From: Haloarchaeobius salinus
GTDB taxonomy: Archaea; Halobacteriota; Halobacteria; Halobacteriales; Natrialbaceae
Reading direction: 5' to 3'
Assembly (NCBI RefSeq): GCF_024464185.1
Contig: NZ_JANHAU010000002.1
Span: forward strand, 620,001-684,000
Length of the DNA: 64,000 nucleotides
The first letter of the stretch is position 1. Each line of letters opens with the position of its first letter. The notes beneath the pieces are model-generated. The model was given only the letters and a program-made list of their open reading frames with translations. It was not told where the DNA came from and did not search any database. A program made the position numbers and the translations under genes. Shown here piece after piece: positions 32,263-40,296 of this stretch.

Positions 32263-32738
32263 CCGTCCGTAGCCGTCTCTCCTGACGTGTCCCGTACGTC
32301 CGCCAGCGTCGCGACCATCCGTTCCCAGTGGCTCCCCTTCCAGAACCGCTGGTCGCAGTCCAGACACCGCCAGACAGGGTCGGCATCGTCGGGGACGTAC
32401 GCCGGCCGGGTGTCCGAATCGGCGGCGTCATCCCGGACGAGCCGACCGTTGCACCGCCCGCAGTGGACCGGTTCGGGGGCGGGTGTGAGCTCGACGCCGG
32501 CCGCGGCGAGTTCGCGGAGCTGTGGCTCCGTGTCGCGCTCCCGGAGCAGGACGGCGTCGTCGGCCCGCGCGGCGAGCCGTCCGTCCCGTGTGACGAGCGT
32601 GCGCTCCTCCTCGGCCGCCAGCCCGAGCACGGCCTCGTCCGCCTCCACGTCGCGGTCCAGCGCGTAGACGGTGTCGTGGCCGCAGAGCCGCAGGTAGGTC
32701 GGGAGGGTGCCGAGCATCGCGTCGAGGAGGTACCGCAT
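32259..32738 (-). CDS. Mut7-C RNase domain protein
   Basis: A 159-residue protein of the Mut7-C family, a PIN-like nuclease fold joined to a zinc ribbon. The N-terminus MRYLLDAMLGTLPTYLRLCG has the first catalytic Asp, DEAVLGLAAEEERTLVTRDG supplies further acidic residues, and the C-terminal ribbon has HCGRCNGRL and WRCLDCDQRFWKGSHW (four Cys). Members are predicted RNases. Its ATG overlaps the stop of polX by one base, so it is the last gene of a three-gene unit with polX and the DUF5788 gene. Confidence 0.87.
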   Translation of the reverse strand: MRYLLDAMLGTLPTYLRLCGHDTVYALDRDVEADEAVLGLAAEEERTLVTRDGRLAARADDAVLLRERDTEPQLRELAAAGVELTPAPEPVHCGRCNGRLVRDDAADSDTRPAYVPDDADPVWRCLDCDQRFWKGSHWERMVATLADVRDTSGETATDG

Positions 32739-34477
32739 CAGTGCAGGAACTCGCGGACGCCGTCGGCGTCGCGCGTGTTCAGCACGTCGGCGGCCTCGGC
32801 CCACCCCCGGCGGGCGGTGTGGACACCGAAGCGGATGTGTCCGAACGATGGCGTCCGGTGGGCGTCGGTGTCGATGGCGATGGTCGCGCCGGCGTCGACG
32901 GCGACCTTGACCGGGCCGCCGGAGAGGTCGAGCCGGTGCGGGTCGCTGTTGATCTCCAGCGCGACGCCCTCCCGTGCGGCGGCCTCGGCGAGCGCCTCGG
33001 CGTCGACGTCGAGGCCGGGCCGCTGATTCAGCAGCCGGCCGGTGGGGTGGCCGAGGATGTCGACCGAGGGGTGCTCCATCGCGCGGACGAGTCGGTCGGT
33101 GCCGTCGCCGTCGAGGGCGGCGTGTGGCGAGGCGACGACCACGTCGAGCTCTGCGAGCACGTCGTCGTCGACGGATATCTCGCCGTCGGCGGTGATGTTC
33201 GCCTCGACGCCGGTGAAGACGGTGATGTCGTAGTTGTCGGCGAGCTCTCGGATCTCGTGGGCCTGTTCGAGCAGTTCCTCGTCGGGGACGCCGACACCGC
33301 CGACGACGCCCGGGCCGGTCGCGTGGTCGGTGACGGCGATGTAGTCGTGGCCGAAGGCGGCCGCACCGTCGAGCATCGACTCGATGGACTCCGCACCGTC
33401 GGACCGGTCGGTGTGTGTGTGGAGGTCGCCGCGGATCTCGTCCGCGGTCAGCAGGTCCGGCAGGTCGTCGTCGGCTGCGGCGGCTATCTCGCCGCGGTCC
33501 TCCCGGATCTCGGGTGGAATACAGGGCAGGTCGAGCGCGTCGTACATCGATTCCTCCGTGTCACCGGCGACGCGCTCCCCCACGCGCTGGCCGGCGTCGG
33601 GGTCGTCCACGTCGCTCACGTCGAACGCGCCGTACTCGTTGAGCTTCAGGCCGCGGTCGATGGCGTAGTTCCGCAGGGCGACGTTGTGGGCCTTGCTCCC
33701 GGTGAAGTACTGGAGCGCCGAGCCGAACTCGTCGGGGACGACGACGCGCAGGTCGACGCGCATCCCGTCGCTGCGGACGCTCGCCTTCTCCGTGCCGGCC
33801 TCGATGACGTCGTCCGTGGCCTCCCAGTCGCGCAGGGAGTCGATGGCCGCCTCGCCGTCGTCGGTGCCGACGAGCACGTCGATGTCGCCGATTGTCGCCC
33901 GCCAGCGCCGGAGCGAACCCGCCACCTCGACGTGTTCGACGGGCGAGGCTCCCGCGAGGTAGCCGACGAGCTCGTCGGCGAGCGGGCGGGCGTCGCCGAG
34001 CAACGTCCGTTCGCCGGCGGACTTGGCAAACTCGATGTTCCCCAGGATGTTCTCCTCGGTCTTCGGGCCGAAGCCGTGGAGCTCGCGTATCTTCTCCGCG
34101 CGTGCGGCCGCCTCCAGGTCCTCCAGATCGGTCACGCCGAGCTCGTCGTACAGCGTCCCGACGGTCTTCGGGCCGACGCCCTCCACCCTGAGCAAGGCGT
34201 CGAGCGCGACGGGGTAGCGCTCGCGCAGCTCCGAAAGCTCCTCGATCTCCCCGGTTTCGGCGTACTCGACGATCTTCGACGAGATGGCGTCGCCGACGTG
34301 GTCCAGCTCGTCCACGGCGTCGGCACCCTCCGCGACGAGGTCGTCGAACGAGCCCTGGTAGTCGCGGATGCTCTCGGCCGCGCGGCGGTAGGCGTTCGGC
34401 TTGTAGTCCACGTCGTCGGCTTCGAGCAGGTCCGCCATCTCCTCCAGTCGTGCGGCGACGTCGTCCTGTAGTGTCAT
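32738..34477 (-). CDS. polX: Family X DNA polymerase / 3'-5' exonuclease PolX
   Basis: A 579-residue repair polymerase. The N-terminal 8-kDa-type and helix-hairpin-helix region contains LLRVEGVGPKTVGTLYDELG and LHGFGPKTEENIL. The polymerase palm has SLRRWRATIGDIDVLVG with the D-x-D metal pair and RVDLRVVVPDEFGSAL with the third Asp. The C-terminal PHP nuclease domain begins DLHTHTDRSDGAESI and includes YIAVTDHATGPG, FTGVEANIT, VASPHAAL and IDTDAHR. It fills gaps and removes damaged ends in base excision repair. It overlaps both neighbours at start and stop. Confidence 0.95.
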   Translation of the reverse strand: MTLQDDVAARLEEMADLLEADDVDYKPNAYRRAAESIRDYQGSFDDLVAEGADAVDELDHVGDAISSKIVEYAETGEIEELSELRERYPVALDALLRVEGVGPKTVGTLYDELGVTDLEDLEAAARAEKIRELHGFGPKTEENILGNIEFAKSAGERTLLGDARPLADELVGYLAGASPVEHVEVAGSLRRWRATIGDIDVLVGTDDGEAAIDSLRDWEATDDVIEAGTEKASVRSDGMRVDLRVVVPDEFGSALQYFTGSKAHNVALRNYAIDRGLKLNEYGAFDVSDVDDPDAGQRVGERVAGDTEESMYDALDLPCIPPEIREDRGEIAAAADDDLPDLLTADEIRGDLHTHTDRSDGAESIESMLDGAAAFGHDYIAVTDHATGPGVVGGVGVPDEELLEQAHEIRELADNYDITVFTGVEANITADGEISVDDDVLAELDVVVASPHAALDGDGTDRLVRAMEHPSVDILGHPTGRLLNQRPGLDVDAEALAEAAAREGVALEINSDPHRLDLSGGPVKVAVDAGATIAIDTDAHRTPSFGHIRFGVHTARRGWAEAADVLNTRDADGVREFLH

Positions 34478-34911
34478 GTTCGTGGGCCACTGCCCTCGCG
34501 GCCGAGGGCCTTCTTCAGGAAGTTCATCCAGCGTTTCTTGTCCGCGGCGTCCTTCGCGTCGGCCTCCGCCTCGATGTTCGTCGGGCCGAGGCTCTCCAGT
34601 GCGTTCAGCGCGCGGTCCAGCCCGATGATGGCCTCGACCAGCTCCTCGCCCTCCGCCCAGCTCATGTCGGCCCAGTCGTTCTCGATGCGCTGCCGGCGCT
34701 GGAGCCGCTCGCGCCGCAGGTTCTTCTTCGCCTGCTGCACCCGCTCGCGCTCGCCCGTCGGGATGGTGTCCCGACGCTTGATCTCGAAGACGAACGACTG
34801 CAGGTCGATGGGCTCGCCCTGCACGTCGATGCGCTCGGGGATCTCCGCGCCCACGGTCGCCCCCTCGCGGTCGATGCGCGCGAGCAGTTGCTTCTGTTCG
34901 TACGCTTTCAC
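34474..34911 (-). CDS. DUF5788 family protein
   Basis: A 145-residue, highly charged helical protein. It begins with a GTG at 34911 giving VKAYEQKQLLARIDREG. The centre FVFEIKRRDTIPTGERERV followed by QQAKKNLRRERLQRRQRIEN is a long basic helix, then SWAEGEELVEAIIGLDRALN and a C-terminal KRWMNFLKKALG. It is found beside polX in related genomes, from memory as DUF5788. No catalytic motif is seen. The basic helix could bind nucleic acid, an inference. Its stop overlaps the polX ATG as ATGA, so it is the first gene of the polX unit. Confidence 0.8.
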   Translation of the reverse strand: MKAYEQKQLLARIDREGATVGAEIPERIDVQGEPIDLQSFVFEIKRRDTIPTGERERVQQAKKNLRRERLQRRQRIENDWADMSWAEGEELVEAIIGLDRALNALESLGPTNIEAEADAKDAADKKRWMNFLKKALGREGSGPRT

Positions 34912-34984
34912 ACTCCAGAGTCGGGCCCGTGGGACCAAAAACTCTCACGCTGACGGGGGCGAATCCGTTCACAGTTCGACGCGC

Positions 34985-35140
34985 AGCAGTCCACGTGGCG
35001 CGCGACTGGCGAGACTGCGCGAGTGAAGCGAGCGCGTCGAGCCATCCGCGCGAGGGATGAGCACCGCAGCGGAGCGAGGAGCGCAGTCGGCTGGGGAGGC
35101 GTGAGGTGCGGTGCTGTGCGGGGCTTTCTGGCTGTTGTCG
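34985..35140 (-). repeat. Dispersed non-coding repeat, copy A
   Basis: This lies in the 385 nt gene-free stretch 34912-35296. On the minus strand it contains the core AACAGCCAGAAAGCCCC (35120-35136), then CCGCACCTCACGCCTCCCC, GCTCATCCCTCGCGCG and CTCGCCAGTCGCGCGCC, the same blocks in the same order as the copy at 60730-60975. The outer limits are approximate. It carries no gene; the remaining 35141-35296 holds the promoter of the next gene only. Confidence 0.65.
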
Positions 35141-35296
35141 ACCAGATAGTTCCCACAATCGCCATACTGCAACCGGCTCTACTGCGTCAGTTCGCTAGCC
35201 GAATCGAGACTCGAAACGACACCCGACTTCGTTGACACCTTCATGTGGGTACGGTCACACCAGGATGATAGGGGATACGAACTCCCCAGTCACGCC

Positions 35297-35674
35297 ATGT
35301 CGACCACGAACCGAACCCGCAGCCAGACGAACCAGACCCGCCTCGACCTCTCACGAGCCGAGGAGTGGGTCGTCCACCACGTCGCGCTGTCCGCGCTGAC
35401 GGACGAGAGCGACTCGCCCCACGCGCCGCAGCCGTGGTGGGCACTCGAGACCGCGAAGAAACTCGAAGCTGGCGTGCGCTCGTTCACACAGTTCGAGGGC
35501 TGGCGTCTGCGGGCCGAACTGCTCGCGTACGCCGCGAACCCGGCCACCCCGGTCGAGGACGCGGCGCGCGCACGGACGGTTGGCGACCGTCTCGAACGCA
35601 TGTTCGCCCCGCCGCCGCCCGCCATCGAGAACGACATGGCGGTCGATCAGGCACTTCGACTGGATCGAGACTGA
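35297..35674 (+). CDS. Conserved haloarchaeal protein of unknown function
   Basis: A 125-residue soluble protein. After a polar Thr/Asn/Arg leader it reads LDLSRAEEWVVHHVALSALT, PQPWWALETAKKLEAGVRS and FTQFEGWRLRAELLAYAANP, a run of amphipathic helices rich in aromatic residues, then a Pro-rich turn PPPPAIENDM near the C-terminus. Helix spacing is reminiscent of small regulatory or adaptor proteins but no family function is known to me. The ATG at 35297 is preferred to the upstream in-frame ATG at 35243, whose first eighteen codons look unconserved. Confidence 0.68.
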   Translation: MSTTNRTRSQTNQTRLDLSRAEEWVVHHVALSALTDESDSPHAPQPWWALETAKKLEAGVRSFTQFEGWRLRAELLAYAANPATPVEDAARARTVGDRLERMFAPPPPAIENDMAVDQALRLDRD

Positions 35675-35685
35675 TCCAATCCCGG

Positions 35686-35733
35686 ACGGTTCCGAACCGT
35701 TCACCGGCCGGCGACGTACACAGCATCGCCGGC
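35686..35733. terminator. Two stem-loops between convergent genes
   Basis: Bases 35686-35700 (ACGGTTCCGAACCGT) are a perfect 7-bp inverted repeat around one base. Bases 35707-35714 (GCCGGCGA) pair perfectly with 35726-35733 (TCGCCGGC) across an 11-nt loop. They lie just after the stop at 35674 and before a convergent gene ending at 35851. They may define transcript ends for both genes; there is no strong T-run. Confidence 0.35.
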
Positions 35734-35850
35734 TACGATTCACCCCCTTCCTGACGAACTCCCGCCCGAGAGCGACGGTGTCCTGCCTCTCACGACGAGC
35801 CGAAAGCTGGCCGTACGGGACGGAACCGACTGTTCGCGGGCGGGTTCCTG

Positions 35851-36255
35851 CTACGCCGCGGTCTCCGCGTCGAAGGACGCGATGAGCCACACCACCGTCA
35901 CGAACCCGGCGAGGACGTACACTATCGGGACGACTTTCCTGAGAAATTCGACGGGCCAGACCACGCCGAACACGTACCACGGGGCTGTTGCGAGCGAGTA
36001 CGAAACCGACGGCAACCAGTGTCTCGCGATTCGCGGAGCGGTACTGAGTGCCAGATACGCATGGAACAGCACCATCGCAGGGACGACGACGAGGAGGAAT
36101 AGCTGTGCTACGAGTGGACTGTAGCCGACGACGTACCGGTGCAGGAGGTAACCGAGGAATCCAATCGCGAATACGCGCTGGATACTGAGGAACCAGAGGC
36201 TCTCGTACGCCGTTCCGCGCAGTTCAGGACGAAGGTCGAGGTTCGGCAACTCCAC
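35851..36255 (-). CDS. Small multispanning membrane protein of unknown function
   Basis: A 134-residue protein with four hydrophobic helices, including VFAIGFLGYLLHRYVVGYS, LVAQLFLLVVVPAMVLFHAY, WYVFGVVWPVEFLRKVVPIV and a last one at the C-terminus. The N-terminus VELPNLDLRPELRG is cytoplasmic. No family is recognised and no charged catalytic residues lie in the helices. The GTG at 36255 is chosen because the longer frame to 36342 would cross the promoter of the divergent rhomboid gene. Codon use is less strongly GC-biased than in the neighbours, with several AT-ending codons. Confidence 0.6.
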   Translation of the reverse strand: MELPNLDLRPELRGTAYESLWFLSIQRVFAIGFLGYLLHRYVVGYSPLVAQLFLLVVVPAMVLFHAYLALSTAPRIARHWLPSVSYSLATAPWYVFGVVWPVEFLRKVVPIVYVLAGFVTVVWLIASFDAETAA

Positions 36256-36341
36256 TGACCGGCAGTTGTCACCATCGGTACTTGATTGCCCCTGTTTCGG
36301 AATCCCAACCCCTTTGCCGTCCGTGTTCGTACGGGCGACCA

Positions 36342-37256
36342 ATGGCCAACTGCGACGAGTGCGGCGACGAGACGAACATGCCGTACACCTGCAACCGGTG
36401 TGGCGGGAAGTTCTGTGGCACCCACCGGCTGCCCGAGAACCACGACTGTCCCGGGCTGCAGTGGAACGACCCGCAGGGCGTCTGGGCCGAGGAGACGACG
36501 ACAGCGAGCGACGACAGCGAAGGTGGCGTGCTGAGCGGCCTCACGGCAGACCCGTTCCGCCGCGGCGGCCCGCTGGCGTACTTCCGCGGGAACATGACGT
36601 TCGTGTTCCTCGGGCTGATGTGGGTGACGTGGGCGCTACAGTACTTCATCGTCCCGAACGTCACCGACATCCAGGCCGGCTCGCAGGCGTGGACCGACAT
36701 CTTCGCGCTCCAGAGCGAGCACCCCGAGTACGTCTGGGCGTGGTTCACCTCCATCTTCTCGCACGCGCCCAGCCTCTACCACATCGCCGGGAACAGCATC
36801 GTGATATTCTTCTTCGGCCGATTGGTCGAGGAGTACGTCGGGAGCCGGGACTACATCTTCCTGTTCCTCGGGAGCGGCGTCCTCGCCGGACTCGGCCACA
36901 TCGGCCTCGCACTGGTGACCGGCGAACCGACCGCGCTGTACGGAGCCTCCGGTGCCGCGCTCGCCCTGATGGGCGTGCTGACGATCATCCGCCCCAACCT
37001 CACCGTGCTCATCTACTTCATCATCCCGACGCCCATCTGGGTGCTCACCGGGCTGTACGCGCTCGTCAGCGTCACCGGGATCCTCGGCGGGAGCGTCATG
37101 CCCGGCGGGGGGAACGTCGCCCACGCGGCCCACCTGTTCGGCCTCGTGCTCGGCCTGCTGTACGGCCAGTACGTGAAGGACAAGGTGAGCCTCCCCCGGG
37201 AGACCAGCCTCGGCGGCGGCCGTCGCGGCGGCGGTGGCGGACGCGGCCCGTTCTGA
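36342..37256 (+). CDS. Rhomboid family intramembrane serine protease with AN1-type zinc finger
   Basis: A 304-residue protein. The first 45 residues are a zinc finger of AN1 type (CDECGDETNMPYTCNRCGG, then KFCGTHRLPENHDC). A rhomboid membrane domain of six helices follows, with the catalytic Ser in ALYGASGAALALMG and the His in VAHAAHLFGLVLG. The early loop has HAPSLYHIAGNSIVIFFFG with the conserved His and Asn. The C-terminal tail is Gly/Arg-rich. It cleaves membrane proteins within the bilayer; the zinc finger would face the cytoplasm. The ATG at 36342 starts the finger exactly. The endonuclease V gene starts one base after its stop. Confidence 0.9.
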   Translation: MANCDECGDETNMPYTCNRCGGKFCGTHRLPENHDCPGLQWNDPQGVWAEETTTASDDSEGGVLSGLTADPFRRGGPLAYFRGNMTFVFLGLMWVTWALQYFIVPNVTDIQAGSQAWTDIFALQSEHPEYVWAWFTSIFSHAPSLYHIAGNSIVIFFFGRLVEEYVGSRDYIFLFLGSGVLAGLGHIGLALVTGEPTALYGASGAALALMGVLTIIRPNLTVLIYFIIPTPIWVLTGLYALVSVTGILGGSVMPGGGNVAHAAHLFGLVLGLLYGQYVKDKVSLPRETSLGGGRRGGGGGRGPF

Positions 37257-37257
37257 G

Positions 37258-37998
37258 ATGCGGACCGAGTTCGTTCCGGACCCGGCTGCCTCCCGCGCGG
37301 AGATGACGGCCCAGCAGCGCGACATCGCCGACGCCGCGACGTTCGCGGACGACTTCGCGTTCGACTGCGACGCGGTCGGCACCGACACCGGCCCGCTCGT
37401 CGCGGGCGTCGACCAGGCATTCCTCGACGATCGCGCGGTGAGCGCCATCGTCGTCACCCGCGGCGACAGCGTTGTCGAGCGCGCCCACGCCGTCTCGCCG
37501 CTCTCGATCCCGTACATCCCCGGCCTCCTGTCGTTCCGCGAGGGCAACCCCATCCTCGCCGCGTTCGAGGAACTGGAGACGGAGCCGGACTGCGTGCTGT
37601 TCGACGGGAGCGGCCGCATCCACTTCCGGCAGGCCGGGCTCGCGACGCACATCGGCGTCGTGCTCGATATCCCGAGCGTCGGCGTCGCCAAGAACCTGCT
37701 CTGTGGGACGCCCGAAGCGTCGACCGACGGCCTCCGGGCTGGCGAGCGCGTCGGCATCGACGCCGACGGCGACGTGGACGCGCCCGCGGGAACGAGAATC
37801 GGCTACGCCGTGCAGACGAAGCAGTACGACTCGCCGAACCGCCACGTCAACCCGCTGTACGTCAGTCCCGGCCACCGCGTCAGTGCCGAGACGGCGGCGG
37901 ACTGGACGCTCGCCACGTCGGCGGGCTACAAGCTCCCCGAGCCGACCCGGCTGGCCGACGCACACGCCGCGGACGTGAAACGAACCATCGACACTTAG
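37258..37998 (+). CDS. nfi: Endonuclease V
   Basis: A 246-residue enzyme that nicks DNA one base away from deaminated adenine (hypoxanthine). Its landmarks are VAGVDQAFLD (first catalytic Asp), YIPGLLSFREGNPILAAFE (conserved P-x-x-P-G-x-L-x-F-R-E), CVLFDGSGRIHFRQAGLA (second Asp and His), and VGVAKNLLCG (Lys). The ending GYKLPEPTRLADAHA is the usual C-terminal piece. The ATG at 37258 follows the rhomboid stop after one base and so implies a shared transcript. This repair enzyme suits the halophile, where cytosine and adenine deamination is a concern. Confidence 0.95.
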   Translation: MRTEFVPDPAASRAEMTAQQRDIADAATFADDFAFDCDAVGTDTGPLVAGVDQAFLDDRAVSAIVVTRGDSVVERAHAVSPLSIPYIPGLLSFREGNPILAAFEELETEPDCVLFDGSGRIHFRQAGLATHIGVVLDIPSVGVAKNLLCGTPEASTDGLRAGERVGIDADGDVDAPAGTRIGYAVQTKQYDSPNRHVNPLYVSPGHRVSAETAADWTLATSAGYKLPEPTRLADAHAADVKRTIDT

Positions 37999-38023
37999 GT
38001 ACCTCCCGGGTGAACGCCGGACC

Positions 38024-38935
38024 ATGACCGCAGACGAGGACGACGACTCGCCCGAGGCGGCGAGCCCGACGGCGGACGACGAGGACGACGGGTCGTCCGG
38101 CCCGGAACCGACGCTTTCGACCGTGCTCATCACCGGCTGTTCCTCAGGTATCGGCCGTGCGACCGCGAAGGCGTTCCGCTCGGAGGGGTGGCTGGTGTAC
38201 GCGACGGCGCGCGACGAGGACGACCTCGCAGACCTCGCCGACATCGGCTGCGAGACCGCCGAACTCGACGTCACCGACCGCGGACAGGTCGAACGCGTCG
38301 TCGACCGGGTCGTCGACGAGGCCGGCCACATCGACTGCGTGGTCAACAACGCCGGCTACGCGCAGCTGGGCCCCATCGAGGACGTTCCTACCGACAAGGT
38401 CCACGAGCAGTTCGACGTGAACGTCTACGGGCCACACCGGCTCGTCCGCGCCGTCGCGCCCCACATGCGAGAGGCCGAGGACGGCACGTTCGTCAACGTC
38501 TCCAGTGTCTCGGGCAAGCTCTCGGTCGCCGGCACGGGCGTCTACTCCGCCTCGAAGTTCGCCGTCGAGGCGATGAGCGACGCGCTCCGGAGCGAGCTGC
38601 GGGAGTTCGACGTGGAGGTCGTCGTCGTCGAACCTGGTCCCGTCGCCACCGAGTTCGGGGACCGAGCGGAGAGCGAGGTCGACGACCTGCCGCGTTCCGA
38701 GGCCTACGACGACCTCTACGAGATCTTCGAGGACGCGAGCCTCGTCGCGGGCGACGGTCCGCTCGCCGTCTCACCCAACGAGGTCGCAGCGGTCATCCTC
38801 AACGCGGCCAGCAGCACCGACCCGGCGACCAGATATCCCGTCGGCGTCGTCGCGAAGTACGGCCTGCTCGCGCGCTACCTGCCCGACCGGATCCGTGACG
38901 TGGTCGTCGGGCTCGTCCGGCGCTTCGCCACGTAG
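38024..38935 (+). CDS. SDR family NAD(P)-dependent oxidoreductase
   Basis: A 303-residue classical short-chain dehydrogenase. An acidic leader of about 35 residues (rich in Asp, Glu and Ser) precedes the fold. STVLITGCSSGIGRATA is the TGxxxGIG cofactor loop, CVVNNAGYAQLG the NNAG motif, VNVSSVSGKLS the catalytic Ser region, and YSASKFAVEAMSDAL the YxxxK pair. Members oxidise or reduce alcohols, ketones or sugars; the substrate is not predictable. The C-terminal part is longer than the usual 250 residues. It starts 26 nt after the endonuclease V gene on the same strand. Confidence 0.88.
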   Translation: MTADEDDDSPEAASPTADDEDDGSSGPEPTLSTVLITGCSSGIGRATAKAFRSEGWLVYATARDEDDLADLADIGCETAELDVTDRGQVERVVDRVVDEAGHIDCVVNNAGYAQLGPIEDVPTDKVHEQFDVNVYGPHRLVRAVAPHMREAEDGTFVNVSSVSGKLSVAGTGVYSASKFAVEAMSDALRSELREFDVEVVVVEPGPVATEFGDRAESEVDDLPRSEAYDDLYEIFEDASLVAGDGPLAVSPNEVAAVILNAASSTDPATRYPVGVVAKYGLLARYLPDRIRDVVVGLVRRFAT

Positions 38936-38953
38936 GACCGCGAGGAACGGACT

Positions 38954-40288
38954 GTGGCTATCGAGAACCGCGACGAACTGGCGACGACGCCGGCCCGCGA
39001 GACGGCACTCTCCTGTGTCGCGGCCGGCATCGAGGCGGCGCTCCCGGAACGCGTCGTCGCGAACCGGGTGGCGCTCGACGGCGGGGTGTTGACGGTTGCT
39101 GACGCGCGCTACGATCTCGACTCCTTCTCGACGGTGCTGCTCGTCGGTGCGGGCAAGGGTTCGGGCCGACTGGCCGCGGCGCTGGTCGACGCACTCGACG
39201 GCCGAGTGGATGGGGGCGTCGTCGTCACCGACGAACCGACCGACGCGAGCCCGGTCGACGTGCTCGTCGGCGACCATCCCGTCCCGACGGTGCGCAACGT
39301 CGACGCGGCCCGCCGGATTCGGGACTGCGTCGCCGACGCCCCCGACGACGCGCTCGTTCTCGTCGCGCTCACCGGCGGCGCGAGCGCGCTGCTGACGCTA
39401 CCCGCCGGCGACCTCACCGTCGACGACCTCGCCGGCGTGACGCGCGACCTGCTCGACGCGGGTGCGTCCGTCTCTGCGCTCAACGCCGTCCGGAAGCACT
39501 GCTCGGCGGTGAAGGGTGGGCGGCTCGCCCGGACGGCGGTACCGGCGCGGCTCGTCACACTCGCGATCTCGGACGTGGTCGGCGACGACCCCTCCGTCGT
39601 CGGGAGCGGGCCGACGGTACCCGACGGGACGACGTACGCCGACGCGGCAGCCGTCCTCGACCGGTACGACGTGCCCGCACCGACCGTGCGCGAGCACCTC
39701 CAGCGCGGTGTGGACGGGACGGAACCGGAGACGCCGCGCACCGACGACCCGGCGTTCGACCGCGCCGGCTACCACGTGCTGGCGAACGCGGAGACGGCGC
39801 TGTCGGCGGCGGCGGCGGTCGCCCGCGAACGCGGATGCGAACCGCTCGTGCTCTCGACCAGCGTCGAGGGCGAGGCGCGCGAGGCCGGCCGGTTCCACGC
39901 GGCCGTCGCTCGTGAGATTCGCGCGACCGGCCAGCCCGTCGACCCGCCGGCGGTGCTGCTCTCCGGTGGCGAGTGCACCGTCGGCGTCCACGGCGACGGT
40001 GCGGGCGGGCCGAACCTGGAGTTCGGGCTGGCCGCGGCGCTGGACCTGTGCGGGAGCGACGACGTGGCGGTCGCTGCGGTCGATACGGACGGTCGCGACG
40101 GCTCGACGGACGCGGCGGGCGCGCTCGTCGACGGGGCGACGGTCGACGACACGGCCGCTGCGCGGGACGCCCTCGCAGACAACGACAGCCTCGGCTATCT
40201 GGACGGACGGGATGCGGTGCTGAGAACGGGCGCGACGGGGACGAACGTGAACGACCTGCGCGTCGTGGTCGTGGAACGGGAACAGTAG
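38954..40288 (+). CDS. Glycerate kinase (MOFRL/DUF4147 type)
   Basis: A 444-residue enzyme of the class II glycerate kinase family, which makes 2-phosphoglycerate from D-glycerate and ATP. The N-terminal DUF4147 domain has VLLVGAGKGSGRLAAALVDA, VGDHPVPTV, and LVALTGGASALLTLPAG with the glycine-rich phosphate loop, then KHCSAVKGGRLART. The C-terminal MOFRL part has PAVLLSGGECTVGV and the terminal GATGTNVNDLRVVVV. The GTG at 38954 starts the conserved helix after a short polar leader and lies 18 nt after the SDR gene stop. It links to the gluconeogenic genes ppsA and tpiA of the window. Confidence 0.9.
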   Translation: MAIENRDELATTPARETALSCVAAGIEAALPERVVANRVALDGGVLTVADARYDLDSFSTVLLVGAGKGSGRLAAALVDALDGRVDGGVVVTDEPTDASPVDVLVGDHPVPTVRNVDAARRIRDCVADAPDDALVLVALTGGASALLTLPAGDLTVDDLAGVTRDLLDAGASVSALNAVRKHCSAVKGGRLARTAVPARLVTLAISDVVGDDPSVVGSGPTVPDGTTYADAAAVLDRYDVPAPTVREHLQRGVDGTEPETPRTDDPAFDRAGYHVLANAETALSAAAAVARERGCEPLVLSTSVEGEAREAGRFHAAVAREIRATGQPVDPPAVLLSGGECTVGVHGDGAGGPNLEFGLAAALDLCGSDDVAVAAVDTDGRDGSTDAAGALVDGATVDDTAAARDALADNDSLGYLDGRDAVLRTGATGTNVNDLRVVVVEREQ

Positions 40289-40296
40289 CCGGACGG

